DNA of 64,000 nucleotides from Bog-473 sp963777485 (GTDB lineage Bacteria; Actinomycetota; Acidimicrobiia; Acidimicrobiales; RAAP-2): positions 310,001 through 374,000 of the forward strand of contig CAVZQP010000004.1 in NCBI GenBank assembly GCA_963777485.1. The letters run 5' to 3'. The notes beneath the pieces are model-generated. The model ran no database searches. It was not told where the DNA came from and saw only the letters and a program-made list of their open reading frames with translations. The stretch's first letter is position 1. Every line of letters begins with the position of its first letter. Shown one piece after another: positions 49,877 to 58,441 of this stretch. Both the position numbers and the translations under genes were made by a program.

Positions 49877-50737
49877 TCAGAGCCGGTAGATACGCTCCGC
49901 GGTGCCGGCGAAGAGCGCCTCGCGGGACGTGTCGTCGAGACCACCGGTGACCGTGTCGAACGCGGAGTAGAGGTCGTCGAAGCTCCCTGCGGCCGAATCG
50001 ACCGGGAAGTTGCTGGCGAACATGCAGCGCTCGGCGCCAAAGGCGTCGATCGCATGCTCCAGCCACGGGCGGAGATCGTCGGGCCGCATCGAGCCAAGTG
50101 GCATGGCGAGGCCCGAGAGCTTGCACACGACGTTGCCGCCGAGCGCCGCCAGTGCGTTCATGCCCTCTTTCCAGAGCGCGCGCTCCTCGTCGGAGTCGTT
50201 GCGGGGCCATCCTGTGTGCTCGACCACGACGGTGAGGTCGTCAAAGGTGGACAGCTCCTGTGCCGCGGTCAGGAGCTGGTCGGGATGCGTCATGAGCTCG
50301 AACACGAGGTTCCGGTCCTGCAGCGCGCGCATGACGTCGGCGTCGGGGACGGCCACACCGAGGCCGCCCATGGGGCGGACGCCGCGGAAGCGAGGCGCCG
50401 CCATCTGCCGGTCGATGAACGCAATCGCCTCGGCGGCGGAGTCAGCAGGTGGAAGCCCGCCGACGATCGCGTCCGGGCCGCCCCGCTCGGCCGCCTTGGC
50501 ATCGAGCTCCAAGGTTTCGTCGACCGAGTTGGGACCGGTGGCGGCGGCGACGTTGACGATCTTGTCGACGTGCCACTGTGCGGCCTCGGTCCTGTAGGTG
50601 TCGACGTCGAAGCGCCGGTACATCCCCGCGCCCGCCGGCATGTCCTGAGGCGGGTTCGACAGGTAGGGATACCAGTCGGTCCTCGCCGGGTCCCAGAGGT
50701 GCACGTGCGCGTCGACGACGCGGGTGGGACGGGTCAT
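49877..50737 (-). CDS. amidohydrolase-2 family (PDC lactonase-like) protein
   Basis: A 286-residue TIM-barrel hydrolase: VVDAHVHLWDP at the N-terminus (first two His ligands), EHTGWP in mid-barrel and CMFASNFPVDS near the end, the pattern of 2-pyrone-4,6-dicarboxylate lactonase and related lactone hydrolases. The last motif has Asn where many relatives carry the metal-binding Asp (SNFP), which also occurs in this subgroup. ATG 50737 overlaps the stop of the upstream gene (ATGA). It belongs to the run BVMO-SDR-SDR-like-amidohydrolase, consistent with ring oxidation followed by lactone opening. Confidence 0.88.
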   Translation of the reverse strand: MTRPTRVVDAHVHLWDPARTDWYPYLSNPPQDMPAGAGMYRRFDVDTYRTEAAQWHVDKIVNVAAATGPNSVDETLELDAKAAERGGPDAIVGGLPPADSAAEAIAFIDRQMAAPRFRGVRPMGGLGVAVPDADVMRALQDRNLVFELMTHPDQLLTAAQELSTFDDLTVVVEHTGWPRNDSDEERALWKEGMNALAALGGNVVCKLSGLAMPLGSMRPDDLRPWLEHAIDAFGAERCMFASNFPVDSAAGSFDDLYSAFDTVTGGLDDTSREALFAGTAERIYRL

Positions 50738-51519
50738 CGGGCCTCTGTCTCGTGCGGCGGCGCGGGCGCGCCCACCATGTCCCGGAAGGCGTCGTCGATC
50801 CAGTCGGGCACTTCGGGGCCGCCGTAGGTCACTGTGCCGAGGGGCCGGGGGTGGCTGCGCAGGCCGAGCCATCCGGGACCGACCACGAGCTCGGCGCCCG
50901 CCAACGGTGGGGCCTCGGGCTCGGCGAGGAGGTGCCCGACGAGCTCGCCGACCACAGGGCCTGCTTCTGCGTCGGGAGCTTCGACGCCCGCGGCGAACGC
51001 GGTGACGCGGCCCTCGGTCGCGCCCGCTGCGACCCGGGCCAGCTGTGCGGCGGCCTGCGCCCGGCTGCGGCCGGCGGAGGTGGTGGCTGCAGTCAGCGTG
51101 ACGAGCCGGATGCGGTGGTTGGCGAGCGCGGCGTAGTCGGCCGCGGCGCGGGACCATGCGGCGTCGGCGTGCAGGTTCTCGACGATCCCGTGGTGATCGG
51201 CGAGGATCGACGCCCAGTCGGGGCTCGTCGCGGCCGCCGGAGGATGCGCATCGAGGGCGAGGACGATGGCGTCGACGGTCCCGGCACGGTCGATGGCGGC
51301 CCGCAACGCGTCCGCCGCGCCGTCGAAGTCACCGGCGGCCCCGACGCGGTGGCAGGTGATCGAGCGCGCCTCGAGCGCGGCGATCAGCGGGGCTGCGAGC
51401 TCGGGACGGCCGTCGGCGACGATGGCGCAGGTCTTCACCGCCGCCGGAGCGGGCGCCGGGTCGGAGGCCGGCTCGTCGAAGATCCGGGCGAAGCGGGGGT
51501 TCCCACCCCCGGCGCTCAC
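50734..51519 (-). CDS. degenerate SDR-like domain, probable C-terminal half of the upstream SDR gene
   Basis: A 261-residue alpha/beta frame resembling a Rossmann SDR without the glycine-rich cofactor motif: VKTCAIVADGRPELAAPLIAA, VDAIVLALDAH and NHRIRLVTLTAATTSAGRS. The GTG at 51519 is only nominal: the frame remains open upstream to about 51594 and there reads PEAASLQALLAAFVPRALA, the expected C-terminal part of the SDR that is encoded up to that point in another frame. I therefore regard 50734-52402 as one gene broken by an apparent one-base insertion. The stop overlaps the amidohydrolase start. Confidence 0.7.
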   Translation of the reverse strand: MSAGGGNPRFARIFDEPASDPAPAPAAVKTCAIVADGRPELAAPLIAALEARSITCHRVGAAGDFDGAADALRAAIDRAGTVDAIVLALDAHPPAAATSPDWASILADHHGIVENLHADAAWSRAAADYAALANHRIRLVTLTAATTSAGRSRAQAAAQLARVAAGATEGRVTAFAAGVEAPDAEAGPVVGELVGHLLAEPEAPPLAGAELVVGPGWLGLRSHPRPLGTVTYGGPEVPDWIDDAFRDMVGAPAPPHETEAR

Positions 51520-52402
51520 CTGATTGGCCTCGGCCTTGGCGAGGGCGCGGGGAACGAAGGCCGCCAGGAGCGCCTGCAGCGAGGCGGCTTCCGGTGGTGC
51601 GCACGACCTCCATCAGCCGGGGTCGGTCCACGATGGCGGCCTCGGGGCCGCTGGCGAAGACGACCTGGCCCGTGCACCAGCCGAACGAGTCCCCGACGAG
51701 GTGGGCGCCGAGGGGGCCGAGTTGGTCGGGGCCGGGCATCGAATCGAGGGTCAGGCCCCCGCCGCCGCCCGCCCTTCCCTCCTGGCGGGCGCGCTCGAGG
51801 GCGGCCGCCACCATGCGCGTGTTGGCGATCGGCGACAGCGCGTTGACCGTGACGCCCGGCGGCGTGCGCGCGCCCAGCTGCCAGGTCAAGGCCGCCACGG
51901 CTCGCTTGGCGCAGCTGTACCCGCCGGCGTCGGCGGCGCGCCACCCGGAGCCGGAGGTCACGCCGACGATCCGCCCGTAACCGGCCTCCGCCATGAGCGG
52001 CAGCGCGGCATCGAGCACGTTGAGGTACCCGCCGAGGTGTACCGAGAGCAGAGCCGCCCAGTCCTCTTCGGTGCCGCGGGCGAAATAGCTCTGGCGGGTG
52101 ATGCCGGCGACGTTGACCACCGCATCGAGCCCGCCGCGCTCGGCGGCGAGGTCCGCGAACAGCGCGCGCAGCGCCTCGCCGTCGGTCACGGAGGCCGACG
52201 AGGCGCGGGCGGCACCACCGGCGGCCACGATGCGCCCCACCGTGGTCGTCTCTGGTTCGGGCAGCTCCTCGGTGCCCTCGAGCGTCACCATCGGGTCCAC
52301 GGTGACGACGAACCAGCCGGCGCGCCCCAGGACCTCTGCGATCGCGCCACCGATGCCGCCCCCGCCTCCGGTCACGACGGCGACCCGCTGGCGCGCGGTC
52401 AC
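51329..52402 (-). CDS. SDR oxidoreductase, frameshifted near 51595
   Basis: The first 270 residues are a classical SDR: TGGGGGIGGAIAE cofactor motif, VVNVAGITR, Ser in GVTSGSG and YSCAKRA as the catalytic Tyr/Lys. From about 51597 downwards the frame as given turns into an Arg/Gly-rich stretch (GGLRSPRPRQGRGQSG) to a stop at 51329, while good coding continues in the next frame. Removing one base within TGGTG (51595-51599) joins the two into a protein of about 555 residues, an SDR followed by a degenerate SDR. GTG start 52402 overlaps the stop of the monooxygenase gene. Confidence 0.75.
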   Translation of the reverse strand: MTARQRVAVVTGGGGGIGGAIAEVLGRAGWFVVTVDPMVTLEGTEELPEPETTTVGRIVAAGGAARASSASVTDGEALRALFADLAAERGGLDAVVNVAGITRQSYFARGTEEDWAALLSVHLGGYLNVLDAALPLMAEAGYGRIVGVTSGSGWRAADAGGYSCAKRAVAALTWQLGARTPPGVTVNALSPIANTRMVAAALERARQEGRAGGGGGLTLDSMPGPDQLGPLGAHLVGDSFGWCTGQVVFASGPEAAIVDRPRLMEVVRTTGSRLAAGAPGGLRSPRPRQGRGQSGERRGWEPPLRPDLRRAGLRPGARSGGGEDLRHRRRRPSRARSPADRRARGALDHLPPRRGRR

Positions 52403-54231
52403 GGCGCCGTTGAGCGGACTTCGACTTCCAAGCCGTCGAAGCGGCCGTCCTCGAGCCAGTTCTCCAGGCGCTCGCGGTAGCCGAACCAGTCGCCCAACCC
52501 ACCGCGGTAGGCGCCGACGAGGGGGCTCCTGTCCTCGGGGTGCCCCTCGTTGTTGATGCGCGACGGCGTGCAGGCCGCCATGACCCGGCTGGCGTCGATG
52601 TAGGCGTCGACGATCCCCTGGACCCACTTCTCCTCCGCCTCGGCGCTAACGTCGAAGACGTCCACGCCCTCCCGTTGGAGCAGCCCGATGGCGCGCCCGA
52701 CGAACTCGCCCCCGAGGATCGCCAGCTGGGTGTAGTTGACCGTGACGACGGACTGCTGGAAGGGCCCCGGCATGATGAACATGTTGGGGAAGCCGCGGCT
52801 CATCAGGCCGAAGAGGCTGTGCGGACCGTCGGCCCATCGCTCGGCCAGCGTGACGCCGCCGCGGCCGACAACTTCATGGCCGGCGCGGCGGTGCAGCGGC
52901 GTCTGTTCGGGCTCGAAGCCCGTGCCGTAGACGATGCAGTCGACCTCGTACTGCTCGCCGTCCACGACGGGACCTTTCTCTGTGATCCGTTCGATGCCGG
53001 CCGGGCAGTCGATCAGCGTGATGTTCGGTGCGTTGAACGCGGAGAGGTACTCGTCGTGGAAACAGGGCCGCTTGCAGATGTAGCGGTAGTAAGGCTTGAG
53101 GATGTCCGCCTTGACGGGGTCGGACACGAGTTCCTCGACTCGGCGGCGGTGCTCCTCCATGACCTCGAAGTCGAGTTCCTCGCCCCGGCGCGCGATGTCG
53201 GCGCCCGTCATACCCTCGACGACCCCGGGGTGGTTGACGGCAGCGAAGTGGTGGGTCCATCCGTCGTCGACCAGGTCGTCGTCGACGGGAAGGCCGAGCA
53301 TGATGGCCTGGAAGTTGTCCATGCGCGCCTGCTGCCATCCCGGCCCGAGCTGCTCGCCGAAACGGGCGTCGGTGGGCCGGTTGCCCCGCACGCCGATGGC
53401 GGAGGGGGTGCGTTGGAAGACGTAGACGTGCTGCGCCGACTCGACCAGCGGAGGCACGCACTGGATGCCGCTGGCGCCGGTGCCGAGGACTGCGACCGTC
53501 TTGTCCCCGAGCTTGTCGAGCGGCTCGTGCGCGCCGCCGCCCGTGTACTCGTAGTCCCAGCGCGCGGTGTGGAACGAACGGCCCGCGAAGTCCTCCATGC
53601 CGGGGATGGCCGGCAGCTTGAGGAGGTTGAGGATCCCGACGGCCAGGACGTACCAGCGGCAGCGGATTTCGTCACCACGGTCGGTGGTGACGAGCCAGCG
53701 GCCCTCGTCCTCCAGCCACTCGGCGCGGGTCACGCCGGTGTGGAACAGCGCGTCGTCCTCGAGGCGGTAGCGCGCCGCGATCTTCTGGAGGTGGCCGAGG
53801 ATCTCCTCGCCCCAGGCGTAGCGCCGGGTGGGGATGTAGTCGAACTCCTCGAGCATCGGGATGTACATGTACGACTCCACGTCGCACATGACGCCGGGGT
53901 ACTGGTTCCAGTACCAGGTACCGCCGACGCCTCCCGCCTGGTCGACGATGCGGATCCGCTCTATGCCGGCCTTGCGGAGGTTGGCGCCCGCCAGGACGCC
54001 GGCGATGCCGCCCCCGACGATCAGGACGTCGACCTCGTCGTTGACCGGGTCGCGTTCGGTCCTCGGCGTGAACGGGTCGTCGCGATAGCCGGAGAAATAC
54101 GCGTCGCGTTGCAGGTCACGGATCTCCGACCTGCCTTCGACCAGCCGGCGGTCGCGTTCGGCCAGGTACTTGGCGCGGACGGTCTCCTTGTCGAAACGCG
54201 GGGCGTCTGAATCGGGCTCGGTGTTGGGCAC
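52399..54231 (-). CDS. Baeyer-Villiger-type flavin monooxygenase
   Basis: A 610-residue class B flavoprotein monooxygenase. FAD motif GGGIAG (73-78), GGTWYWNQYPGVMCDVESY (103-121), the BVMO fingerprint F215-x-G-xxx-H221-xxx-W225 (FAGRSFHTARW) and NADPH motif GTGASG near 251. These enzymes insert oxygen next to a ketone to give an ester or lactone. A long N-terminal extension (60 residues) resembles cyclopentadecanone/steroid BVMOs. GTG start; the stop overlaps the SDR start, so ketone formation and oxidation may be coupled, followed by hydrolysis by the amidohydrolase. Substrate unknown. Confidence 0.93.
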   Translation of the reverse strand: MPNTEPDSDAPRFDKETVRAKYLAERDRRLVEGRSEIRDLQRDAYFSGYRDDPFTPRTERDPVNDEVDVLIVGGGIAGVLAGANLRKAGIERIRIVDQAGGVGGTWYWNQYPGVMCDVESYMYIPMLEEFDYIPTRRYAWGEEILGHLQKIAARYRLEDDALFHTGVTRAEWLEDEGRWLVTTDRGDEIRCRWYVLAVGILNLLKLPAIPGMEDFAGRSFHTARWDYEYTGGGAHEPLDKLGDKTVAVLGTGASGIQCVPPLVESAQHVYVFQRTPSAIGVRGNRPTDARFGEQLGPGWQQARMDNFQAIMLGLPVDDDLVDDGWTHHFAAVNHPGVVEGMTGADIARRGEELDFEVMEEHRRRVEELVSDPVKADILKPYYRYICKRPCFHDEYLSAFNAPNITLIDCPAGIERITEKGPVVDGEQYEVDCIVYGTGFEPEQTPLHRRAGHEVVGRGGVTLAERWADGPHSLFGLMSRGFPNMFIMPGPFQQSVVTVNYTQLAILGGEFVGRAIGLLQREGVDVFDVSAEAEEKWVQGIVDAYIDASRVMAACTPSRINNEGHPEDRSPLVGAYRGGLGDWFGYRERLENWLEDGRFDGLEVEVRSTAP

Positions 54232-54439
54232 GGGCAGTCAGTGGGCAGGCGTCGAAATTTTGAATCTGACCTCGAAGTCGGGGTCCTGGCAGATTAGCCC
54301 TGGGCCGCGCCGGGGAGACAAGGCGCCTCGGCCTCGGGTGGCGTCGGCGATTGACGAGCGCCCCGGGCCGGGGCAGGGTCGCACCGGACGCATCGAATGG
54401 GACGGGGTTGAAGACATATGAAGAGGACTCGACGAGCTC

Positions 54440-55189
54440 CTGGACCTCAGCGGCAAGGTCGCAGTGGTCACCGGCGGGAGCCGGGGGATCGGCCGCGCCA
54501 TCGCGGAAGCGCTGGCCGGCGCCGGTGCCGCGGTGGTGGTCGCCAGCCGCAAGCTCGACAATTGCGAGACGGCGGCACGCGCGATCACGGAGGCGACGGG
54601 TCGCCGGACGCTTCCTGTCGCGTGCCACGTGGGCAAATGGGAGGAGTGCGATCGCCTGGTCGACACGGTGTACGGCGAATTCGGCCGTTGCGACGTTCTC
54701 GTGAACAACGCCGGCATGTCGCCGGCGTACGACGGTCTCGCCTCGGTCGGCGAAGAGCTCTACGACAAGGTGCATGCGACCAACGCCCGCGGGCCGTTCC
54801 GCCTGAGCGTGCTGACCGGGGAGCGGATGGACCAAGGCGACGGTGGCTCGATCATCAACATCTCCTCGATCGGATCCCAGCGCCCCAACACCATCGACCT
54901 GCCCTACGGCATGGCGAAGGCGGCCCTCAACGCACTGACCATCGGGCTGGCCGGCGCCTGGGCGCCCAAGGTGCGGGTGAACCTCGTCATGCCGGCGGCG
55001 ACCGAGACGGACATGAACAAGAGCTGGCCCGCCGAGACGAAGGCACGGGTGGCGGCGTCCAATCCGATGCAGCGGCTGGCGCGCCCCGAGGATGTCGCCG
55101 GTGCCTGCGTCTTCTTGGCGAGCGACGCGGCGAGCTACATCAACGGCGCGCAGCTCGCGGTCGACGGGGGGCTGTACCGCAACCTGTGA
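54440..55189 (+). CDS. short-chain dehydrogenase/reductase (start uncertain)
   Basis: An SDR of about 249 residues: GKVAVVTGGSRGIGRAI cofactor motif, LVNNAGMSP, Ser in NISSIGS and catalytic PYGMAKAAL Tyr/Lys. The start is unclear. The frame upstream is open only to a TGA at 54419; the only canonical start is GTG 54464, which would cut into the first beta strand (MVTGGSRG), so I use CTG 54440 (LDLSGKV). An ATG at 54418 is one frame off, which suggests another single-base error. Divergent from the BVMO gene. Substrate unknown. Confidence 0.85.
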   Translation: MDLSGKVAVVTGGSRGIGRAIAEALAGAGAAVVVASRKLDNCETAARAITEATGRRTLPVACHVGKWEECDRLVDTVYGEFGRCDVLVNNAGMSPAYDGLASVGEELYDKVHATNARGPFRLSVLTGERMDQGDGGSIINISSIGSQRPNTIDLPYGMAKAALNALTIGLAGAWAPKVRVNLVMPAATETDMNKSWPAETKARVAASNPMQRLARPEDVAGACVFLASDAASYINGAQLAVDGGLYRNL

Positions 55190-55198
55190 CGAGGGCGA

Positions 55199-56500
55199 TC
55201 AAGTTTCCGCGAGATAGCGGTCGATGACGCGGTGCATGTGCAGGATGTTGGCCTCCTGGCGCCGGTTCAGGCGGATGCCGGGGCCGCCGCGTGACTTCAT
55301 CCCGATCTGCACGTGCTCCATGTTGGCGTAGTCCTGGTTGGTGATCTCGCCCCAGTCGCGCTCCTGCCAGTCGGGGAAGAAGCGGCGCTTGGCGCGCTTG
55401 GGTGGCTCACCTTGTTGGGGCCAGTGCAGGAACCACGTGTCCTTGATGCAGCTGCCTGGGTCGAGGCCGTTCGGCCGGACGCGGAAGACGATCGCGATCC
55501 CCGGGTAGATCGGCCCGACCATGTTGGGGAAGAAGAAGACGTCGTCCGCGCTCGTGAGCTGGTCGTCGGCGAACTCCTCCACCGCCACACCCCTGGCCTC
55601 GAGCAGCGTGCGCCGGCCCTGTTGGTAGCGGCTCAGCATGGTCGCGCCGTCGGCGCCCGACGCCCGGATCTCCTCGACCAGCGTGCTCTCGTCCTTGTAG
55701 AAGAGGCCGCCCAGTCCGGCGATGAAGGCCTCGAGGATCTCGCCCTCGTCGTACTCCCCTTCGACCAAGCCCAGGCGCGGGCTGGGCCGCAACTGTCGCC
55801 GGGCGTTCGGCAGCCGCCCGTAGTGGGCGTGGATCCCGAGCGGCTCGTACTCGAGGCTCACGTCGTCGGTCCAGGGCAGCAGCTGTGGGTGCGTGCCCTG
55901 CACGTGATAGCCCTCGTTGAAGGCGTCGACCGCTACCTTCCAATTCGCCGGCAGTACCGTCGACAAGTACGTGCGCAGGTGGAACCGGTCGAGGTGGTAG
56001 GGAGCCAACAATTTCGGCAGGGGATCGAGGTACTCGAGCAACGGCGAGGCGTCCGCGCTGAGACAGATCCAGACGAAGCCTCCCCACACGTCGACGCGCA
56101 CTGCGTTGAGGCAGACGCCTTCGGGGATCTCGTCGAACTCCTCGCGGTCGACCACTTCGACCAGGTTGCCGTCGAGGTCGTAGCGCCAGGCGTGGTAGCG
56201 ACAGCGGATGCAGCCCTCGGGGAACCGTCCGGACCCGTCGGCGAGGCGGGTGCCGCGGTGCAGGCAGGTGTTGTGGAAGGCCCGGATCACCTCCGCGCCC
56301 GACCGCACGACGAGGATGGACTGGTCACCGATCATGTACTCGCAGAAGTCGCCGACGTCGGCGATCTCCTCCTGCCGGCAGGCGACCTGCCACACGCGCG
56401 ACCACAGCCGGTCGAATTCCAGCGCGGCGAACTCGGGGCTCGTGTACCTGGCGCGGGGAACCACGTCGTCCTCGCCGATCAAGACGCCCTCGAGGTCCAT
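55199..56500 (-). CDS. Rieske-type ring-hydroxylating oxygenase alpha subunit
   Basis: A 433-residue oxygenase. The Rieske 2Fe-2S ligands are C79-x-H81 (CLHRG) and C100-xx-H103 (CRYHAW); the mononuclear iron motif is NEGYHVQGTHPQ (about residues 195-206). No beta subunit gene is nearby, so it is probably an alpha-only (homotrimeric) oxygenase, as in KshA-like and many actinobacterial enzymes. ATG 56500 is chosen by the GGAGGGAAGGG element and the usual N-terminus; a longer version to 56575 is unlikely. It is divergent from the acyl-CoA synthetase, with a short palindrome between. Reductase not in window. Confidence 0.92.
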   Translation of the reverse strand: MDLEGVLIGEDDVVPRARYTSPEFAALEFDRLWSRVWQVACRQEEIADVGDFCEYMIGDQSILVVRSGAEVIRAFHNTCLHRGTRLADGSGRFPEGCIRCRYHAWRYDLDGNLVEVVDREEFDEIPEGVCLNAVRVDVWGGFVWICLSADASPLLEYLDPLPKLLAPYHLDRFHLRTYLSTVLPANWKVAVDAFNEGYHVQGTHPQLLPWTDDVSLEYEPLGIHAHYGRLPNARRQLRPSPRLGLVEGEYDEGEILEAFIAGLGGLFYKDESTLVEEIRASGADGATMLSRYQQGRRTLLEARGVAVEEFADDQLTSADDVFFFPNMVGPIYPGIAIVFRVRPNGLDPGSCIKDTWFLHWPQQGEPPKRAKRRFFPDWQERDWGEITNQDYANMEHVQIGMKSRGGPGIRLNRRQEANILHMHRVIDRYLAET

Positions 56501-56557
56501 GCTTCGCCCTTCCCTCCCATGAGGCACCGAGTACGTGCATCGGCTCAGTCCCGGCAC

Positions 56558-56572
56558 CGCCATGCTATGGCG
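56558..56572. promoter_or_regulatory. short palindrome in the Rieske/acyl-CoA synthetase intergenic region
   Basis: CGCCAT-GCT-ATGGCG, perfect 6-bp arms with a 3-bp centre, lies between the divergent starts at 56500 and 56668. It could be an operator; short arms make chance occurrence possible. Confidence 0.3.
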
Positions 56573-56667
56573 CACCGCGATCGAGCGTGCTGGCCCACGC
56601 TTCCAGCCGGGGTCGGCTTATGCTTCGCCGCGGCCCGGGAGGAGGGACGCGCAAGGATGAGAACGTG

Positions 56668-58434
56668 ATGGCCGCTGCATCGTCTGCGCCGCTGGCCCCA
56701 CCGTTGGCCGAGGTGCCGCTCCCGGCACCCGATGTGGCCACCTTGCTCCGGCGCAACGTCGCCGAGAACGGCGACCGTCCGGCCCTTCGCTTCGGCGAGC
56801 GAATCTGGACCCACGGCGAACTCTTGGCCGAGGCGGAGCGTTTCGCCGCGCTGTTCTCCGCCAGGCTGGACCCGGGGCGGCCGCCGCACGTGGGCGTCCT
56901 GCTCGACAACATGCCTGAGTACGTCTTCGCACTCTGTGGTGCCGCCCTGAGCGGGTCCGTCGTCGCCGGGCTCAACTACACGCGCCACGGCGTGCATCTC
57001 GCCCGCGACATCGTGCACACGGACCTGCAGCTGGTGCTGACCGAGCCCCGCCACGCAGCCCAGCTCGACTCGGCGCTCGAAGGCCTCGAATTGCCGGGCG
57101 GCGTGCTCGTGTCCAGTCGGTTCGCCGACAGCGACGACCCGCCGGCCCGGGGGGCCTCCCTCGTCGAGGCACTCGACGAAGTCGGCGACCTCCCGGAGAC
57201 ACCGTCCAGCGACGCCGCCACCGACGTCGATGCCCTCTGGGTGCTGCTGTTCACGTCCGGCACGTCCGACGCCCCCAAGGCCGTCCGTTGCACCCAACGG
57301 CGCCTCCTGACCACCGGCAACCGGATGGCCATGATGCTCGAGCTCGTCCCCGAGGACGTCGGATACGCCGCGATGCCGCTGTTCCACACGAACTCGTTGA
57401 TGGCCGGGCTGGCGCCGGCCCTGGTCGCCGGAGCCTCGCTCTCGCTGGCGCGCCGCTTCAGCGCGTCGGGGTTCCTCCCCGACGTGCGCCGGTACGGCGT
57501 CACCTGGTTCAACTACACCGGCAAGCTGCTGACGTACCTGTTGGCGACGCCGCCCCGCGCGGACGACACCGACACCACCTTGCGCGTGGCGTTCGGCAAC
57601 GAGGGATCGCCCCAGGTCGTCGAGGAGGCGGCGACACGATTCGGCGTGCGGATCATCGACGTGTTCGGCTCGACCGAGGGCGCCATCGCGCTGGACCGCA
57701 CGGGCAACCGCCCCCGTGGCTCCATCGGCCGGCTGCGCCAGGGGATCCTGGTCGTGGACGAGGCGGGCAACGAGGCACCGCGGGCACGGTTGGACCCCGA
57801 CGGCCGGCTCACCAACGCCGCCGACTGTGTCGGCGAGCTCGTCAACACGCTCGGCGTCGGCCCGTTCGAGGGCTACTACCGCAACGAAGCGGCCATGCAA
57901 CAGTCCACGCGCCACGGCTGGTACTGGAGCGGGGACCTCGGCTACGTCGACGACGACGGCTGGGTCTATTTCGCCGGCCGGACCGCCGACTGGCTGCGCG
58001 TCGACGGCGAGAACTTCACCGCGGCGCCGATCGAGGCCATCATCGGCCGGCACCCTGAAGTCCTCTTGGCGTCGGTCTACGGCGTTCCCGCACCCGACTC
58101 GGGCGATCAGGTCATGGCTGCGCTCGTCCTCAGGGACGGCGCCGCCTTCGACGGGAAGGCCTTCGCCGAATGGCTCGACGGCCAGCCCGACCTCGGTCCC
58201 AAGTGGCGACCCACCTTCGTCCGGATCTCAGACGCGTTGCCCAGCACGCCGACCAACAAGATCCTCACGCGGACGCTGATCCACGAGAAGTTCCGGCACG
58301 ACCGGGTCGCGGGCAACCCGCTGTACCGGCGCGCCCGCGGCACGCCGGGGTTCGGACCGTTCACCGAAACGGACGAGGCAGCCCTCCACGCCGAGTTCGA
58401 GTCCCACGGGCGCGCCGGCGCCTGGGACCTGTGA
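56668..58434 (+). CDS. acyl-CoA synthetase (FadD17-like, AMP-forming)
   Basis: A 588-residue adenylate-forming enzyme. The phosphate loop is LLFTSGTSDAPKAV (about residue 195), the adenine motif is DVFGSTEGAI, the hinge region YWSGDLGYVDDDGWVYFAGR, and the late catalytic Lys is in PTNKILTR. It activates a carboxylic acid as CoA thioester through an acyl-AMP. The overall pattern resembles mycobacterial FadD17, which lies in the cholesterol regulon. ATG 56668 follows AAGGATGAG; an overlapping GTG at 56665 is possible. Convergent with the peroxiredoxin gene, 7 bp apart. Confidence 0.9.
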   Translation: MAAASSAPLAPPLAEVPLPAPDVATLLRRNVAENGDRPALRFGERIWTHGELLAEAERFAALFSARLDPGRPPHVGVLLDNMPEYVFALCGAALSGSVVAGLNYTRHGVHLARDIVHTDLQLVLTEPRHAAQLDSALEGLELPGGVLVSSRFADSDDPPARGASLVEALDEVGDLPETPSSDAATDVDALWVLLFTSGTSDAPKAVRCTQRRLLTTGNRMAMMLELVPEDVGYAAMPLFHTNSLMAGLAPALVAGASLSLARRFSASGFLPDVRRYGVTWFNYTGKLLTYLLATPPRADDTDTTLRVAFGNEGSPQVVEEAATRFGVRIIDVFGSTEGAIALDRTGNRPRGSIGRLRQGILVVDEAGNEAPRARLDPDGRLTNAADCVGELVNTLGVGPFEGYYRNEAAMQQSTRHGWYWSGDLGYVDDDGWVYFAGRTADWLRVDGENFTAAPIEAIIGRHPEVLLASVYGVPAPDSGDQVMAALVLRDGAAFDGKAFAEWLDGQPDLGPKWRPTFVRISDALPSTPTNKILTRTLIHEKFRHDRVAGNPLYRRARGTPGFGPFTETDEAALHAEFESHGRAGAWDL

Positions 58435-58441
58435 CCTCAGG

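Noticed and set aside
48552..50210. A 552-codon minus-strand frame opposite the phosphotriesterase-like gene
   Set aside because: All metal ligands of the plus-strand protein are intact, and the minus frame overlaps two real minus-strand genes in a different frame.
54418..55227. A 269-codon frame from an ATG at 54418 across the SDR gene
   Set aside because: It reads the SDR in the wrong frame (Arg-rich); only its ATG may be of interest as the displaced true start of the SDR.
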